Assembly (NCBI RefSeq): GCF_039555335.1
Contig: NC_092636.1
Coordinates: 2,220,464 to 2,284,463 of the forward strand
Source of the DNA: Amphiura filiformis
Taxonomy: Eukaryota; Echinodermata; Ophiuroidea; Amphilepidida; Amphiuridae
Reading direction: 5' to 3'
Length of the DNA stretch: 64,000 nucleotides
Positions 24,825 to 37,000 of the stretch are shown one piece after another. Position numbers and translations under genes: made by a program. Every line of letters begins with the position of its first letter. Position 1 is the stretch's first letter. The notes below the pieces were generated by a model, which worked only from the letters and a program-made list of their open reading frames with translations, was not told the DNA's origin and ran no database searches.

Positions 24825-27800
24825 TCTCCAAAAGTGTCCCGGTTTGTTTTTCTTGCCCTAAATCGTGCGTATCTATTAATAAGGCACTTCAATAATCAAT
24901 AATCAGTCCCGTGACGGCCTCCACTAACTAGCTACTAACTTGGGTTTATGGGCGCTGATATTTCATGTTCACTGTCACTTATTTATCAGAAAAGTGCGAC
25001 CATTTGTCAGTCACCTACAGTACCCAATTTCGGCATACTATATAAGAAACTCATCATGATGATTGCCAGAGAATAGTTAAAATGTAGCTTAAATTGTACC
25101 GTTTTTTTGTGGCATCCTTCAGAAGTGAGCGGTCCGATACCAATATTTTCGGTCAAATCTCCATTCAATTAACACGGGGAGTTGGCTAGCTATGCCTTGC
25201 CCTCACTCATATTTTACAAAAGTGCGACTATTTCTGAACATCTAACCTAGCTGTAATTTTAGGTCATGTTAGAAAAATATATTTGCTAGAAGTTTGGAGA
25301 ATAGCTAACATATTGGCTGGTTATTTTTCACACAGTGATGTTAACTAGGCAGGTGCCCATTCTTCCAACGTAGATCATTTGTAGGGGTCACGCGTCAATG
25401 GTGAGAGCACTGTGTATTGTGTATAGGAAAACGGACAGTAACTGCAGTATGGCGTACGTCCGACAATGTGAACACGACTACTATTTATATCATTGACATT
25501 TCCAATTGACAGGTGTTACTACACCCTCAAGGAGTGCGTCCTGTGATGAAAGAGCTCGGGTTTTCTATATCGCCAGGATTTGAAACATCAGTTACCGTCA
25601 GCTATACGAAGGTAAAAACTAGAATTTCGTGGTTCTTTGGTATAAATAAGTTATTAACCCATAGATCTTACGATGCGTTAAATATCCTCACATCACATAA
25701 AATCCCCACCACACCAAAACACAATACACACCCACACCCATTAGCGCCAATCTGGCTTGAAACGTTGGGGGGGGGGGGCAATCGACCAGAATGGTCAAAA
25801 GTGGCCGAAAAGAATAAAAATGGGTCATTTTGCCATAAGTATGGGGGACACGTCCCTCCTGCCCCTTCCCCACGCCCATGCCCACACTCACACAAACAAC
25901 TAGTTCAGTTCAATTACACAGAAGTTGAATGGAAACTACTTCACGTTCTTGCACCAACAGGACCAGGTGAGTGCCACCGTTTTAGTGGTCTTCAAAAGTC
26001 TAAATAATATCAAACGTAGTTGATGCGATTGTTATTTGAGAAATCATTAAAATAATACACAAAAGGAAGTCTACAGCCTGTCTAAAAAAGTGTGCAAGTG
26101 AAAAGCGCCCTCTTTGGTGATTAGAAAATACCGTTGTGACACGATGCTTACATCAACGTCATGAGCACAGTCTTAGCTCTCAAATACCGTTTGTTCTGTC
26201 CAATTTGCTCTTTTTAATCTCGAGATAGGGAATAGGGCTTTACATGTAAATCAATGATAGCTGATGTTGATGCGTCTAATGCACCCCCACTTCGGGGCTC
26301 GTGCATTAGACGCATCAACACCAGCTCGCGTGCATTATTTAATTTTACAGCAGAATATGAAATATGTATTTATCGTTTAATTTGTCGTTAGTGGAAAAAG
26401 AGAATCATTATACCTTTATCGTGACAACATTAAAAACAATTTTGTATTGCTGTGTAATTGATGCATTCTTTTGATTTCACGAAGTAACTCTTGATAAACT
26501 TGATGCTACATTAAGTTCATTAATTACATTGATGCTACATTACCTGACCTCAGGTTGGGTCTTTAACAACAGGATCTCTTGAGTCACTCAGGGTCATGAA
26601 AGACCTCATCTTGCACACGCACTTTAAACTCTTCCACGGCAGACCTCACTGGCAGCACTATGGCGCGGCTTCTGTGGATACCTTTGTTGGTCAGACTACC
26701 CCGGTACTGTCATACCATTGCCTCTACATGAGTGATTGCACCGGTGAGAGGCCACAAGGGTTCTCGGCATGAGATCATGCTGTAAACACCACAGCTTTGG
26801 CTTTCTGGGCAGACCACAACTGAAAATTATATTCAAACCCTCTGATGTTTGTTTGGCCACCTTCTGCAGGCTTAGTCTTTCACGTGGTATTCTAGTACAC
26901 CATTGGGCAATACAATTATGCAAAAAGGAAAATTCGGAAAAAAAATCAGGGCGTTGCTGTGGAGCAAATCACTTATTATGGCTTTACGGTCCAACCAGCG
27001 TGTTGAAAATTCTTGTGAGGAGAAACTCAACTGGAAGTCCCTATACATGACGTATTCAATAACATATCACCTCACTTTCTCGGCAATGCAAAATAACTCC
27101 ATAGCATACTCGAACAAGACATGTGTACAGGCTGTATCAAAATGATTGGTACCCACATGCATTGTTGTCTAAGCATTAGATTTTCTTGAAATGGCTACAA
27201 TTTATTGTCTAATGACTTTTTATAACATATATCTACAAAAACGGTGGATGCTATATTGCATTTTGATACTGCATTCTTGTCCATACTCAATTGATATTGA
27301 TCATTTCGATACACCCTGTATGCATTGGCAAGATCATAGGGTAACGATAACACAGGGTATTTATAAAACCAACTTTTAAACAGTGTGTAAAATTCAGCTA
27401 AAAAGCAACTTGTCCGCCGGACAGGCTGCTCCTATAATTAAAAACAGAGATAAAAAGAATTTGTCGCGTCTGACGTCATCTGTCAATCAAATTCGAGCAC
27501 GGTTTGTTTACAAGTGTCGTGATGATGACTTGCTGAACGCGGCGGTATAACCGGCCGACTTATTGTTAATTTTGCACCGTCAAACATGCAAACCATCTCA
27601 AAAGTTAGGTCTTTATAGTAGGAAACTTTCTCTCTGTCTCTGTGTGCCAAAATTGAACAACTTTGATGCGCGCGCTTTTCAATTTACTGTTATACTTGCA
27701 AGCACAGTGTGGCAGAATAATTGAGCAGCCACTGTGACATCCCTACTATTATGTATTTTGTTTTCAATTCAGGTGGTAAATATGCCTCCTCCCTATACGA

Positions 27801-27934
27801 ACTGTAGACAGGAAGACTTAGCACCACTGAATTATTCAGACAGTTATACTGTACCATTGTGTCAGCAGGAATGCAAAATTAATTACGTTGTTTCGCAGGT
27901 GTGGTTGCAGAGATCATCGCTACCCAGGTGAGCT

Positions 27935-28001
<67 letters not shown>

Positions 28002-31000
28002 TTCATTTATTTATTTATTTATTTTATTTATTCATTCATTTACTTGTATACTAATTTATTTACTTACCTAAATGATATTTTGATTACTGTGATTGTGATT
28101 TGTGACTTAATGTAAAGGAAGTATCAGCAACGAAATCGTCTTCGCATTTTTTTTCAGGAGATGCACCAGTCTGTGGTCCAAAACAATTGGTAGAATGTAT
28201 ATATTTCTATGAAGGTTTGTTGTTGACGTTTTATATTATTTTCTTACTTCTGTGTTTATCTCTGACGATCAATCCAAATGGATTTGGTCTAATGTCCCTC
28301 CCTATCTCGTCTTATAGACGAATCCAATCATCAAGTGATCAGCATTTATTCGGCCATTACTGGGTCCCCGGCGCACCAAACCGGTGTTGTACTACCCAAT
28401 TTGGTGGATTAAGGCCGCTTAAAAAATCGATGTTATATTGTAGGCTTATTGTGTATAGTGTAAACTTTCATCATTCTTTTGTCCAGGTGTAACACGGGTG
28501 ATGGAATGCAGTTTAAAATTTTGCCAGGCTTATTGATAATAATCGTAAGGTATTGATCGTATGGCTTCCTCATCTCTCTGCCCTCCTCTCCCTCCCCCCC
28601 GCTCTCTCTCCTCTCTTTTTCCTCTTTCTCCTCCTTTTCCTCTTTTTCCGTGCACTAGGGGCGGGGCCCAAATAGGCAATTTTTGCCAGGGGGCGATCGC
28701 CCCCTGCCCCCCCCGGCAGCTACGCCTAAGATGTTCACTGATGTACAGTATGTTATGTTGACTGCAACCTTCTTCAATGCGTAAATTTCATGTTCAGAAG
28801 GCTATTGTAGCATAACAAAAGCGTATACCTGATAAATGCACTAATGACTAAGGTTATGATTAATTTTGATCTGGCTGAAAAAGGTCAAATTTCACGTAAG
28901 TATTCTAGGATGCTGTGAAAATCTACTTCGGCTTTGTACTAATGCATTTTCCTGCAAAATTACATGACACCAAATAATAGAGACATTCTTAGCTAATAGG
29001 TATAAATGGATTACTTAATCAATTGATTAATTATTAAATAAATAAATCGAAATCGTACCCATGAGGCTATAAACGCGCCATAACATACCTGCGCACATGT
29101 TCGCGCAACACAACTGCTAGCCGCTCGCATGCACACTTTATCGCAAACGATGTTATAGTAGTGCTCGGTGATCGCAAACCACATGCTATTAGTGGGCTGC
29201 CTAGGGCACAAACCACTTCTCTCACACACAAAATGCGCAAGATTCAATCCAATTTCATTTAATAACTGAATTTATTTCACAGCAAGGTTTGTTAGGGATG
29301 GAATCAACTGTGACTGTAACGAATCATGCAGCTCAGAAAACTACGGGGCTCGGACTTCGATTGCGTATTTTCCAAATGAACATTACATGGAGCAAATTAC
29401 TGCCATCTTTAACGAGTCAGAAAATTTTATCAGGTATTTGATTAGAACCCTACAGTGTGACAATTCAACGAAATAAAGAAACCTAAGTATAATTATGCTA
29501 TATATCGTCATAAACTTTGCATAGTGACGAATAGCTATTCGTCCGTTTGTTAAAACCATGTTTGTTAAAATCATGTTATAGTGTGTGAGCCCGGGGAGTT
29601 GGGACGGAACCACTGGGGGGGGCAGGGCAGCGAAAAATAATTTCCTTTTTCTGGGAACGTGAACTGTTGTTTGAAATATTTTCTGCGAGCGTGAGGAGCC
29701 GGAGCGCGAGTATGAACACAATAAAACAAGTGGGGTCCAGGGGCGAAGCCCCAGCGCCGTCCAGGCAGCGCTTAGTGGATTTTTATGGGCAAAAGACAGC
29801 ACTCTGAAAAGTGGAGACTATTTGCATTTTCAATTCCTTAACCTTAAGGGATCTGGAATGAGCGTTTTGAGCGTGTCGACAGTATTTTTGTGGGACATGA
29901 GAGCACATCAGACATATCGAATTGCATTTTGAATACGAAGAATGTCTTTCTGATATCAAATAATTTTCATTATTTGAAATTCACGATATAATACAAATTG
30001 CATGAAAAATTATAAAAATTCGATATTTTTCACATTTTTGATATATAGCCTACAGTCCTCGAAGTAAATTTTATAAATCTAACGATATATTCTTAAAGGG
30101 CATGTAGCTGGGAGGAAATGAGCCGACGATCAATTGAAAATTTTGACCTTTTATATTGAAGATATGGATTTGTTTCCCCAAAAGACCGATTTTTTTTTGT
30201 TTTTTGGAAAAAAAATCATTATATTTATAAAGTTTACTTCGAGTAGGCCTACTGTTAAATATCCAAAATATAAATGTTTAATCATTTGCTATAAAATGTG
30301 TATTACATTGCGAATTTAAAAAAATAAATCAAAATAATATTATTTGATATCAGAAGGACATTCTTCGTATTCATAATGCAATTTGATATGTCTTATGTGC
30401 TCTAATGTCCCACAATAAATACTGTCCAAACGTTCATACCCCATCCCTTAAACTGTTAAAAAATATTAAGTATGGGTGTTTGTTACAGTACTGGTAATTA
30501 TTGAAATAATAAAACTTGAATGAATTGGTTGACCATCCCAATGAGTGACTATTTTCATGTAAATAAAGCTACAAAACTCACAATTTCTCTTTGTTGCAGT
30601 TCACTTTCATTTACTTTTTAACAACATTTATGTGGGTAAAAATCTTCAGATAATACCATTTTAACTATGATTTACTTAAGTTGAGTGACCATTTGATTTG
30701 TGGTGTGATCAAGCAAAATCAGTCTGAAGTCGGGCATATTTAATTTTCAGTTTTCTATATGATTCCATGTTCCGACAGTCAATGAAAAACCTGCTTTTCT
30801 GGGGAACGAATCTCAGTTAGGTGGTTAGGCTCTACCGCATGTTGAAAAACCTTGGGGGGAATCCCAATTAGGCTCTTTCTGTTACTTCATGTTACTTTCT
30901 GGGATCCCAGCGGTGTGTACGATAGTCTGGTCTGGAGTTCATGTTGACGCAGCAGCGTTAGAGACTACAGTGAATCAAGTCATACGCAATTAAAATCAAC

Positions 31001-34000
31001 ACACGGTATCTGTTTTACTTTGTCGCCAGCCCATTCGGGGCTGGTACCTGTTTCAGGTTTGGGGTCAGTTTTCTCTAGTGATTATATTTTGGTGGTATTG
31101 GAATGATTTTTTTTTTTACTTTTTGTGGTTAAATTTTTTTAAAAATATTTTAATTCGATTTGTTAGGAAAAGTAAGTATGTTTTGCCGTTTCAACGAACG
31201 AAAACGAGTGCGTATTACCAAAGTTATGTTTGAACTAATTAATTATGACTTTAAAAGTTTAAAGGCCTAAATGTAACAATAATAGTTAATATATATAGCA
31301 TCATATGGTCAGCAGAATAAAATCTGACATCACCTATGATGTCATATCAGTGTCCTTGACCGGGGTCCTTACTCCTTGACCACTGAACAGCGTGATATCA
31401 TGTTGATAACAGATCTATAGAATCAAAATCTTCATCATATCCCCGGATCATATCACAGATTCTCAACAATATGTGATCATATGGACCATATTGATGTGAA
31501 AGTAGTTATCTATCATATCCTGTGTCGTTTTATGGATAAAAATGACTCAAAATGTTATTGATGAAATGGTTGCTATCATAAACATCAGTTTTGTCTTTTC
31601 AACGGGAAAAATCCGATGCAAAATAAAGTTTTTAGGGCCTAGCTATAATATGGGCATAATTTATGCATATAGTATTGAACAATGTACCCCATTTGACATG
31701 CACTTATAGATAAATAAATTGTCTTACTTTATTAATTTAATAACTTCTTTATTATAAATAAAATGACACATAACTATTTGATTCATAAAATTACATTCAA
31801 CGAAATGATTGAAGAGAAAACACACAAGGCACTAGGCAGACTGTTATAGAATGGAGTATGTAAGATGCCATGTCCATAGCTTCGCAGGAGTTTCCGACTA
31901 GCAATCAACATGATCAGCACATTCAGAAAAACACAGTTTAAGAGTGAAGATTGTAGTGAGTAACCAGTCCTTTATAAATGTGCTGGCCACTATCTATTAT
32001 AATATAGTAGGCTTAAACTATACATTGCGAATTAATTAAGTTATTCTAAAATAAAATGTACATGTAAGTTAACTCAAACCGGCAGTGTATATATCGAAAG
32101 CAGTGAAATCGGACATTCCTAAGCGAAGATATTGAGTTCGTAAGTTCTGGTATTACAAAATTGGAAATTGAGATATCGTGGGTAAAAAGCTGAAAAGACA
32201 AAAAAAACCAACGACAACAACAACAACAACAACAACAAAAACAAACAGACCAGAACAATTTGGAGTACATGTAATGAATTAAAAGAGTTGACATGAGATT
32301 AGGAATTAATGTTTTCTGCTGTTTCAGTGTGCATGTTCTCATCGTTGATGGTTTGTTCGACTGTCATGTAGATGTAAGCGTGATCCTAAAAATGCCTTTC
32401 ACATTGACCAAAACTAATTACAAGACCTCTTCTACATTGAGGCTGGCTTTCCCTTTTAAAGGGAATTTTTATTTACATATTTATTCCTGTCACTGGCATT
32501 TAATTGTATCTTTCAGTTAGCGTCCAAGTTCGCAGAAAATATTTCACGAGTAGTAGTGTTCACCGAATATTTTGAGAACTTCATTTTGAGAACTTCAGAA
32601 AAAATGATATTAAAGATTAGGATGTTTTAAATTATTTTTCCCGTCTTGATTTTTTCTGCGACTGGGGGGGGGGGGGCTTCGCCCCTGGACCCCACTTGTT
32701 TTATTGTGTTCATACTCGCGCTCCGGCTCCTCACGCTCGCAGAAAATATTTCAAACAACAGTTCACGTTCCCAGAAAGGAAATTATTTTGTCGCTGCCCT
32801 GGGGGGGGGAAGCTGCACTTTCACCATAAGTAGTTGACATCATGGGCTACACAAAAATGCCCGATAGCAATTGAATCGGAGTAGCTTTGGCGTGAAAAGG
32901 TCATCGAACTTTACACACGGTCCAATTTCAAAGACATCAGTAATAACATTCGTCAAAAGCTTATGGAGAACATTACTACACCATGTGACCAAAACCAAAA
33001 CCAATCCTATAAAATTAGTATGATAACTCACAACATGAACCACGCCAACTTATGTACGAGTATAATAGCGTGTACGCCTGAAGCTCTCAGCTATGGTGTT
33101 TGGTACCAGTTGGGGGGGGGGGGGTCAAAGCCGCACTGCTACCAAAGACAGTTGACATCATGGGCTACACAAATATGCATGATAGCAATTGAATAGGAGT
33201 AGGGTCAAATTTCAAAGTTACTCATTCCAATATATTCCTCTAGTCACAAGGATTCCGAAAATGTATAGTTTGACCTACCTAGGCATGCTAGGACGTACCG
33301 CTCTTGAGTTATAATTGAAAAGGTTTTTGGCTCTTTGGGAGTCAAAAACATCAAAGTGCTCCGATTTTGCCTAAAGAGGTGTCAAAATGTTCTTTTTTGA
33401 TAAATTCATTCAAATAAGTGTGGCGGGACGGCCGATTGCCGAGGAGAAAACACGAACGTCTCAATGTGTATCTAAATGAAAACCTGGTTAGCTGTAATTT
33501 GAATATGAACGTCAGGTGGCCGGGTTGACACCAGTCCCTTAATAGGAACACGAAAAGTTTTGCATGAGACTAGGGTAAGTCGTGCGGGCAGAACCCCACC
33601 TTCGATATTTTTCACAAGCAGAAGTACATCTAAATAATCATCACGTAGTATTCTCTCGATTCCTCAACAATATTTTATTTGCATAACTCCAGACTACAGC
33701 ATACAAGACTTAGTCACACCCATAACCTATACTTTAACTTCCTACTCCTACACTACCTCTGCAGTACTACACAGCTACCACCCACTGCAGCAAAAGATGA
33801 GAATGAATAAGAAAGTCACACCCCTACTTTAGCTTCCTACTACTTCCACTACCTCTGCAATGCTACCCAGCTAGCACCCTCCCTCATCTGCAGCAAAAGA
33901 TGAGAATGACAGGAAAAAAATGTGTTAATACAATTTAACATTATAAAAGCCTACAAAAACCCAAGTTATTTTGGTACTAAATGAAAAATTGGGCATAGTA

Positions 34001-37000
34001 GCCCCGCTCAGCGCATGCTAATAGTAATGACACTTACGAACACATGCAAGCATGTATTGGTAAAGTATCATCATAAAATCTACCAGAAATCCTATAAAAC
34101 ACAACTACTTAATGGCAAACGAAAAATTGGGCATAGTAGCCCCGCTCAGCGCATGCTAATAGTAATGACACTTACGAACACATGCAAGCATGTATTGGTA
34201 AAGTATCATCATAATATCTCATATACACATAATAAAACAATATGATTCCAACAGAATGTGCACTAATCACATACATAATAAAAATATACATGACTCACCA
34301 AATAAAAATCCTCTCCTGTGTTTATACAATATAAAACTCACCAAAATGATATCCTCTCAAAAGCCACAATACTCCTCAGACTTAGCTCTTAGTTGACGTA
34401 ACTCTAAGGAATACTACTCCATTTATTTGATACTCCACTCAGGATTAACCCCGCGTAACTCACAGGGCCGGCGTTAATCCCTACTCTCCATCTTAGTTGA
34501 TAATCCACTCAGGATTAACCCCGGGTAACTCACAGGGCCGGCGTTAATCCCTACTCTCCATCTTAGTTGATAATCCACTCAGGATTAACCCCGGGTAACT
34601 CACAGGGCCGGCGCGTTAATCCCTACTCTCCATCTTAGTTGATAATCCACTCAGGATTAACCCCGGGGAACTCACAGGGCCGGCGTTAATCCCTACTCTC
34701 CATCTTAGTTGATAATCCACTCAGGATTAACCCCGGGTAACTCACAGGGCCGGCGTTAATCCCTACTCTCCATCTTAGTTGATAATCCACTCAGGATTAA
34801 CCCCGGGTAACTCACAGGGCCGGCGTTAATCCCTACTCTCCATCTTAGTTGATAACCCACTCAGGATTAACCCCGGGTAACTCACAGGGCCGGCGTTAAT
34901 CCCTACTCTCCATCTTAGTTGATAATCCACTCAGGCCTGTAGGCCTAAGTATATCCTACAAAAAGCAACCATATGCACAAGACCGTTGGAATCAATAAAA
35001 ATAAATAATAAATACTGCCCATCACTTACCACGTAATTCCGTGAACGCTAAACCTTCATATAAAAAGATATATGAATATTTAAATACTTTTTCACACAAC
35101 ACATAGGCCTAAATAAGATTATAGGCCCTGTACATGACAATCTCATAATACAAACCTAACTATCCTAGCATTTGGGTGTGACTTGTACATAAATACTATG
35201 ATCTAAATGTTAAAGCCTCTATGATTTGAAACAATTTGTAATTTCGTTTACAAGACTACTCTTGGTTGAGGCCTATTGCATATTGGATAATAATCGTGAA
35301 TAATGTCAAAGGTCAGGCAACATTGCAACACATAATATTTGGTGAAATGTGAGAAAGAGAGTGTGAGTATTATTTTCCGAACGAAAATAATACAACGCGA
35401 AAATATAATGACCCCTATTAATTACGCACAACATGCCACATCTACAATAATTAATTAAATCCAAGATCCGAAAATATAAAACGGGGAACCCCCGTATTGA
35501 TGCAATTAGCACATGTACATTGTATATGCACTCCCAGTAATGCACATGTACTGTACGCACCTTTGTCCTCGAAGAAAGGCCATCCATCACCTTCGCACGT
35601 AAGCACCCACACAATGATGGATCCCATATTTAATTACAAATATAAAATAATTCACAACACCAAACTAATTCAGCTCTTTCTCACTTCCCACTTTACCTAG
35701 AAAGCTGAATGGCACACCATAGTAAGGGCAAAGGTATGCTGTCTGGTTTAGGACCTATGATGATAAAATACTAGAATGAGAAATCCTGAATTTGGAGGTG
35801 CATTTGAAACCATGAACGACAAGAAATTTGGATGCAGCGCTATGCACACCGCTTACACGTGCGAAACAACATAGCCAAAATCACTAAACTCATGCATGAT
35901 GAAAATCATCCAAAACACACTTTAAAATTGATTTCACGATCCCAAAACCACCTCTCCGCGTTCTATACACGATACCTAACTTAATTTGGAACAATTTACT
36001 TCCGAAAACATAATAATGCTCTAAAAATAATGAAAATAAAAATACGACAAAGAAAAACTGTATATATTCACCTGCAGCAAAAGATGAGAATGACACGAGG
36101 TCGCCCAGCCGTACGGCGCGCTGGTTGGCTGAGGAGATAATTGATTGGATACGTACGGCGCGCTAATTGGCTGAACGGTTAATTGATTGGATACGTACGC
36201 TAATTGGCTGACAGAGATAATTGATTGACTGAAAATTACAAGAAATCCAATTTAAAGGGATACACGCGATTTGGGGATAGGAAAATGAAATGGGAATTAC
36301 CTAAAAATAATATTATGTGTTGGCTTGATTTACCAATACCGTTTCACAGCCCCCCTCCCACAATGTGCCGTCCCTGGCACATGGACGTAAAAAAAATAAA
36401 AATGGCATTGGTAAATGCTGCCTTATCTTAGTACTACACTACTCTACTCCTAACTAAATGGAAATGGCCTAAGTCTTCAATCTTGCACTGCGGTCTTCAT
36501 GGTTATCGTCTGTATCAGTCTGTCAGTTCTGACATCTGCGATGCTGGTTGTCCTTCATCAAAAACCACTCGAATGTCTAACTGCTACCATCTTCTGAAGT
36601 ATGTACGTAATGGTCATGGGGAAATGGTTGGCTGATTTACGGCTAGAAAGGTATTGGAAGAAGAGACGGTTTGGTGGTAACCGTCACTCTACCCAGTTAT
36701 CTCCATTCTGCTGGAATGAAAGTCTGGTGGTCCCACCACGGTAAGTATCCTCAAACACCGCGGCTATACATATAAGTTTGGAATAATCTAGTGCTCTGGA
36801 CACTCCTCCTTGTGATTCATAACATTAAGAAACCACTGCAAATACCAAACGTCACTCAGAAAGAAAAACAAAATAATAAAGGGTACTGCAGAAGGTGCAG
36901 TACAAAGACAGCTAAGGCGGTGGCGGGAGCTTGTCCCTCGCTCTGGTAAAGGACCAGCCTATCACCCCTTATACCTCCTAAACTCCTGCACCTCCCTTCT

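Noticed and set aside
25612-26007. Extension of gene B exon 4 to a 164-codon frame
   Set aside because: Homology to gene A stops exactly at the GTAAAA donor; the rest is G-rich repeat sequence.
26696-27050. Overlapping frames in gene B intron 4
   Set aside because: No family motif on either strand, and the genuine gene exons flank it; probably chance or an unrecognised relic.
27888-27931. Alternative splicing that would bypass the exon 5 frameshift
   Set aside because: The next AG/GT combinations nearby do not restore the conserved cysteine block; an extra base is the simplest reading.
34431-34938. Regular repeats that could suggest a CRISPR array
   Set aside because: Units are contiguous 70-bp tandem copies with no unique spacers, lie inside LTRs, and the context is a eukaryotic retroelement.
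35306-35614. Short frames inside both LTRs (also at 43563, 34015/42276, 35890/44145)
   Set aside because: They occur twice only because the LTRs are copies. No domain signature, and some are interrupted by indels in one copy.
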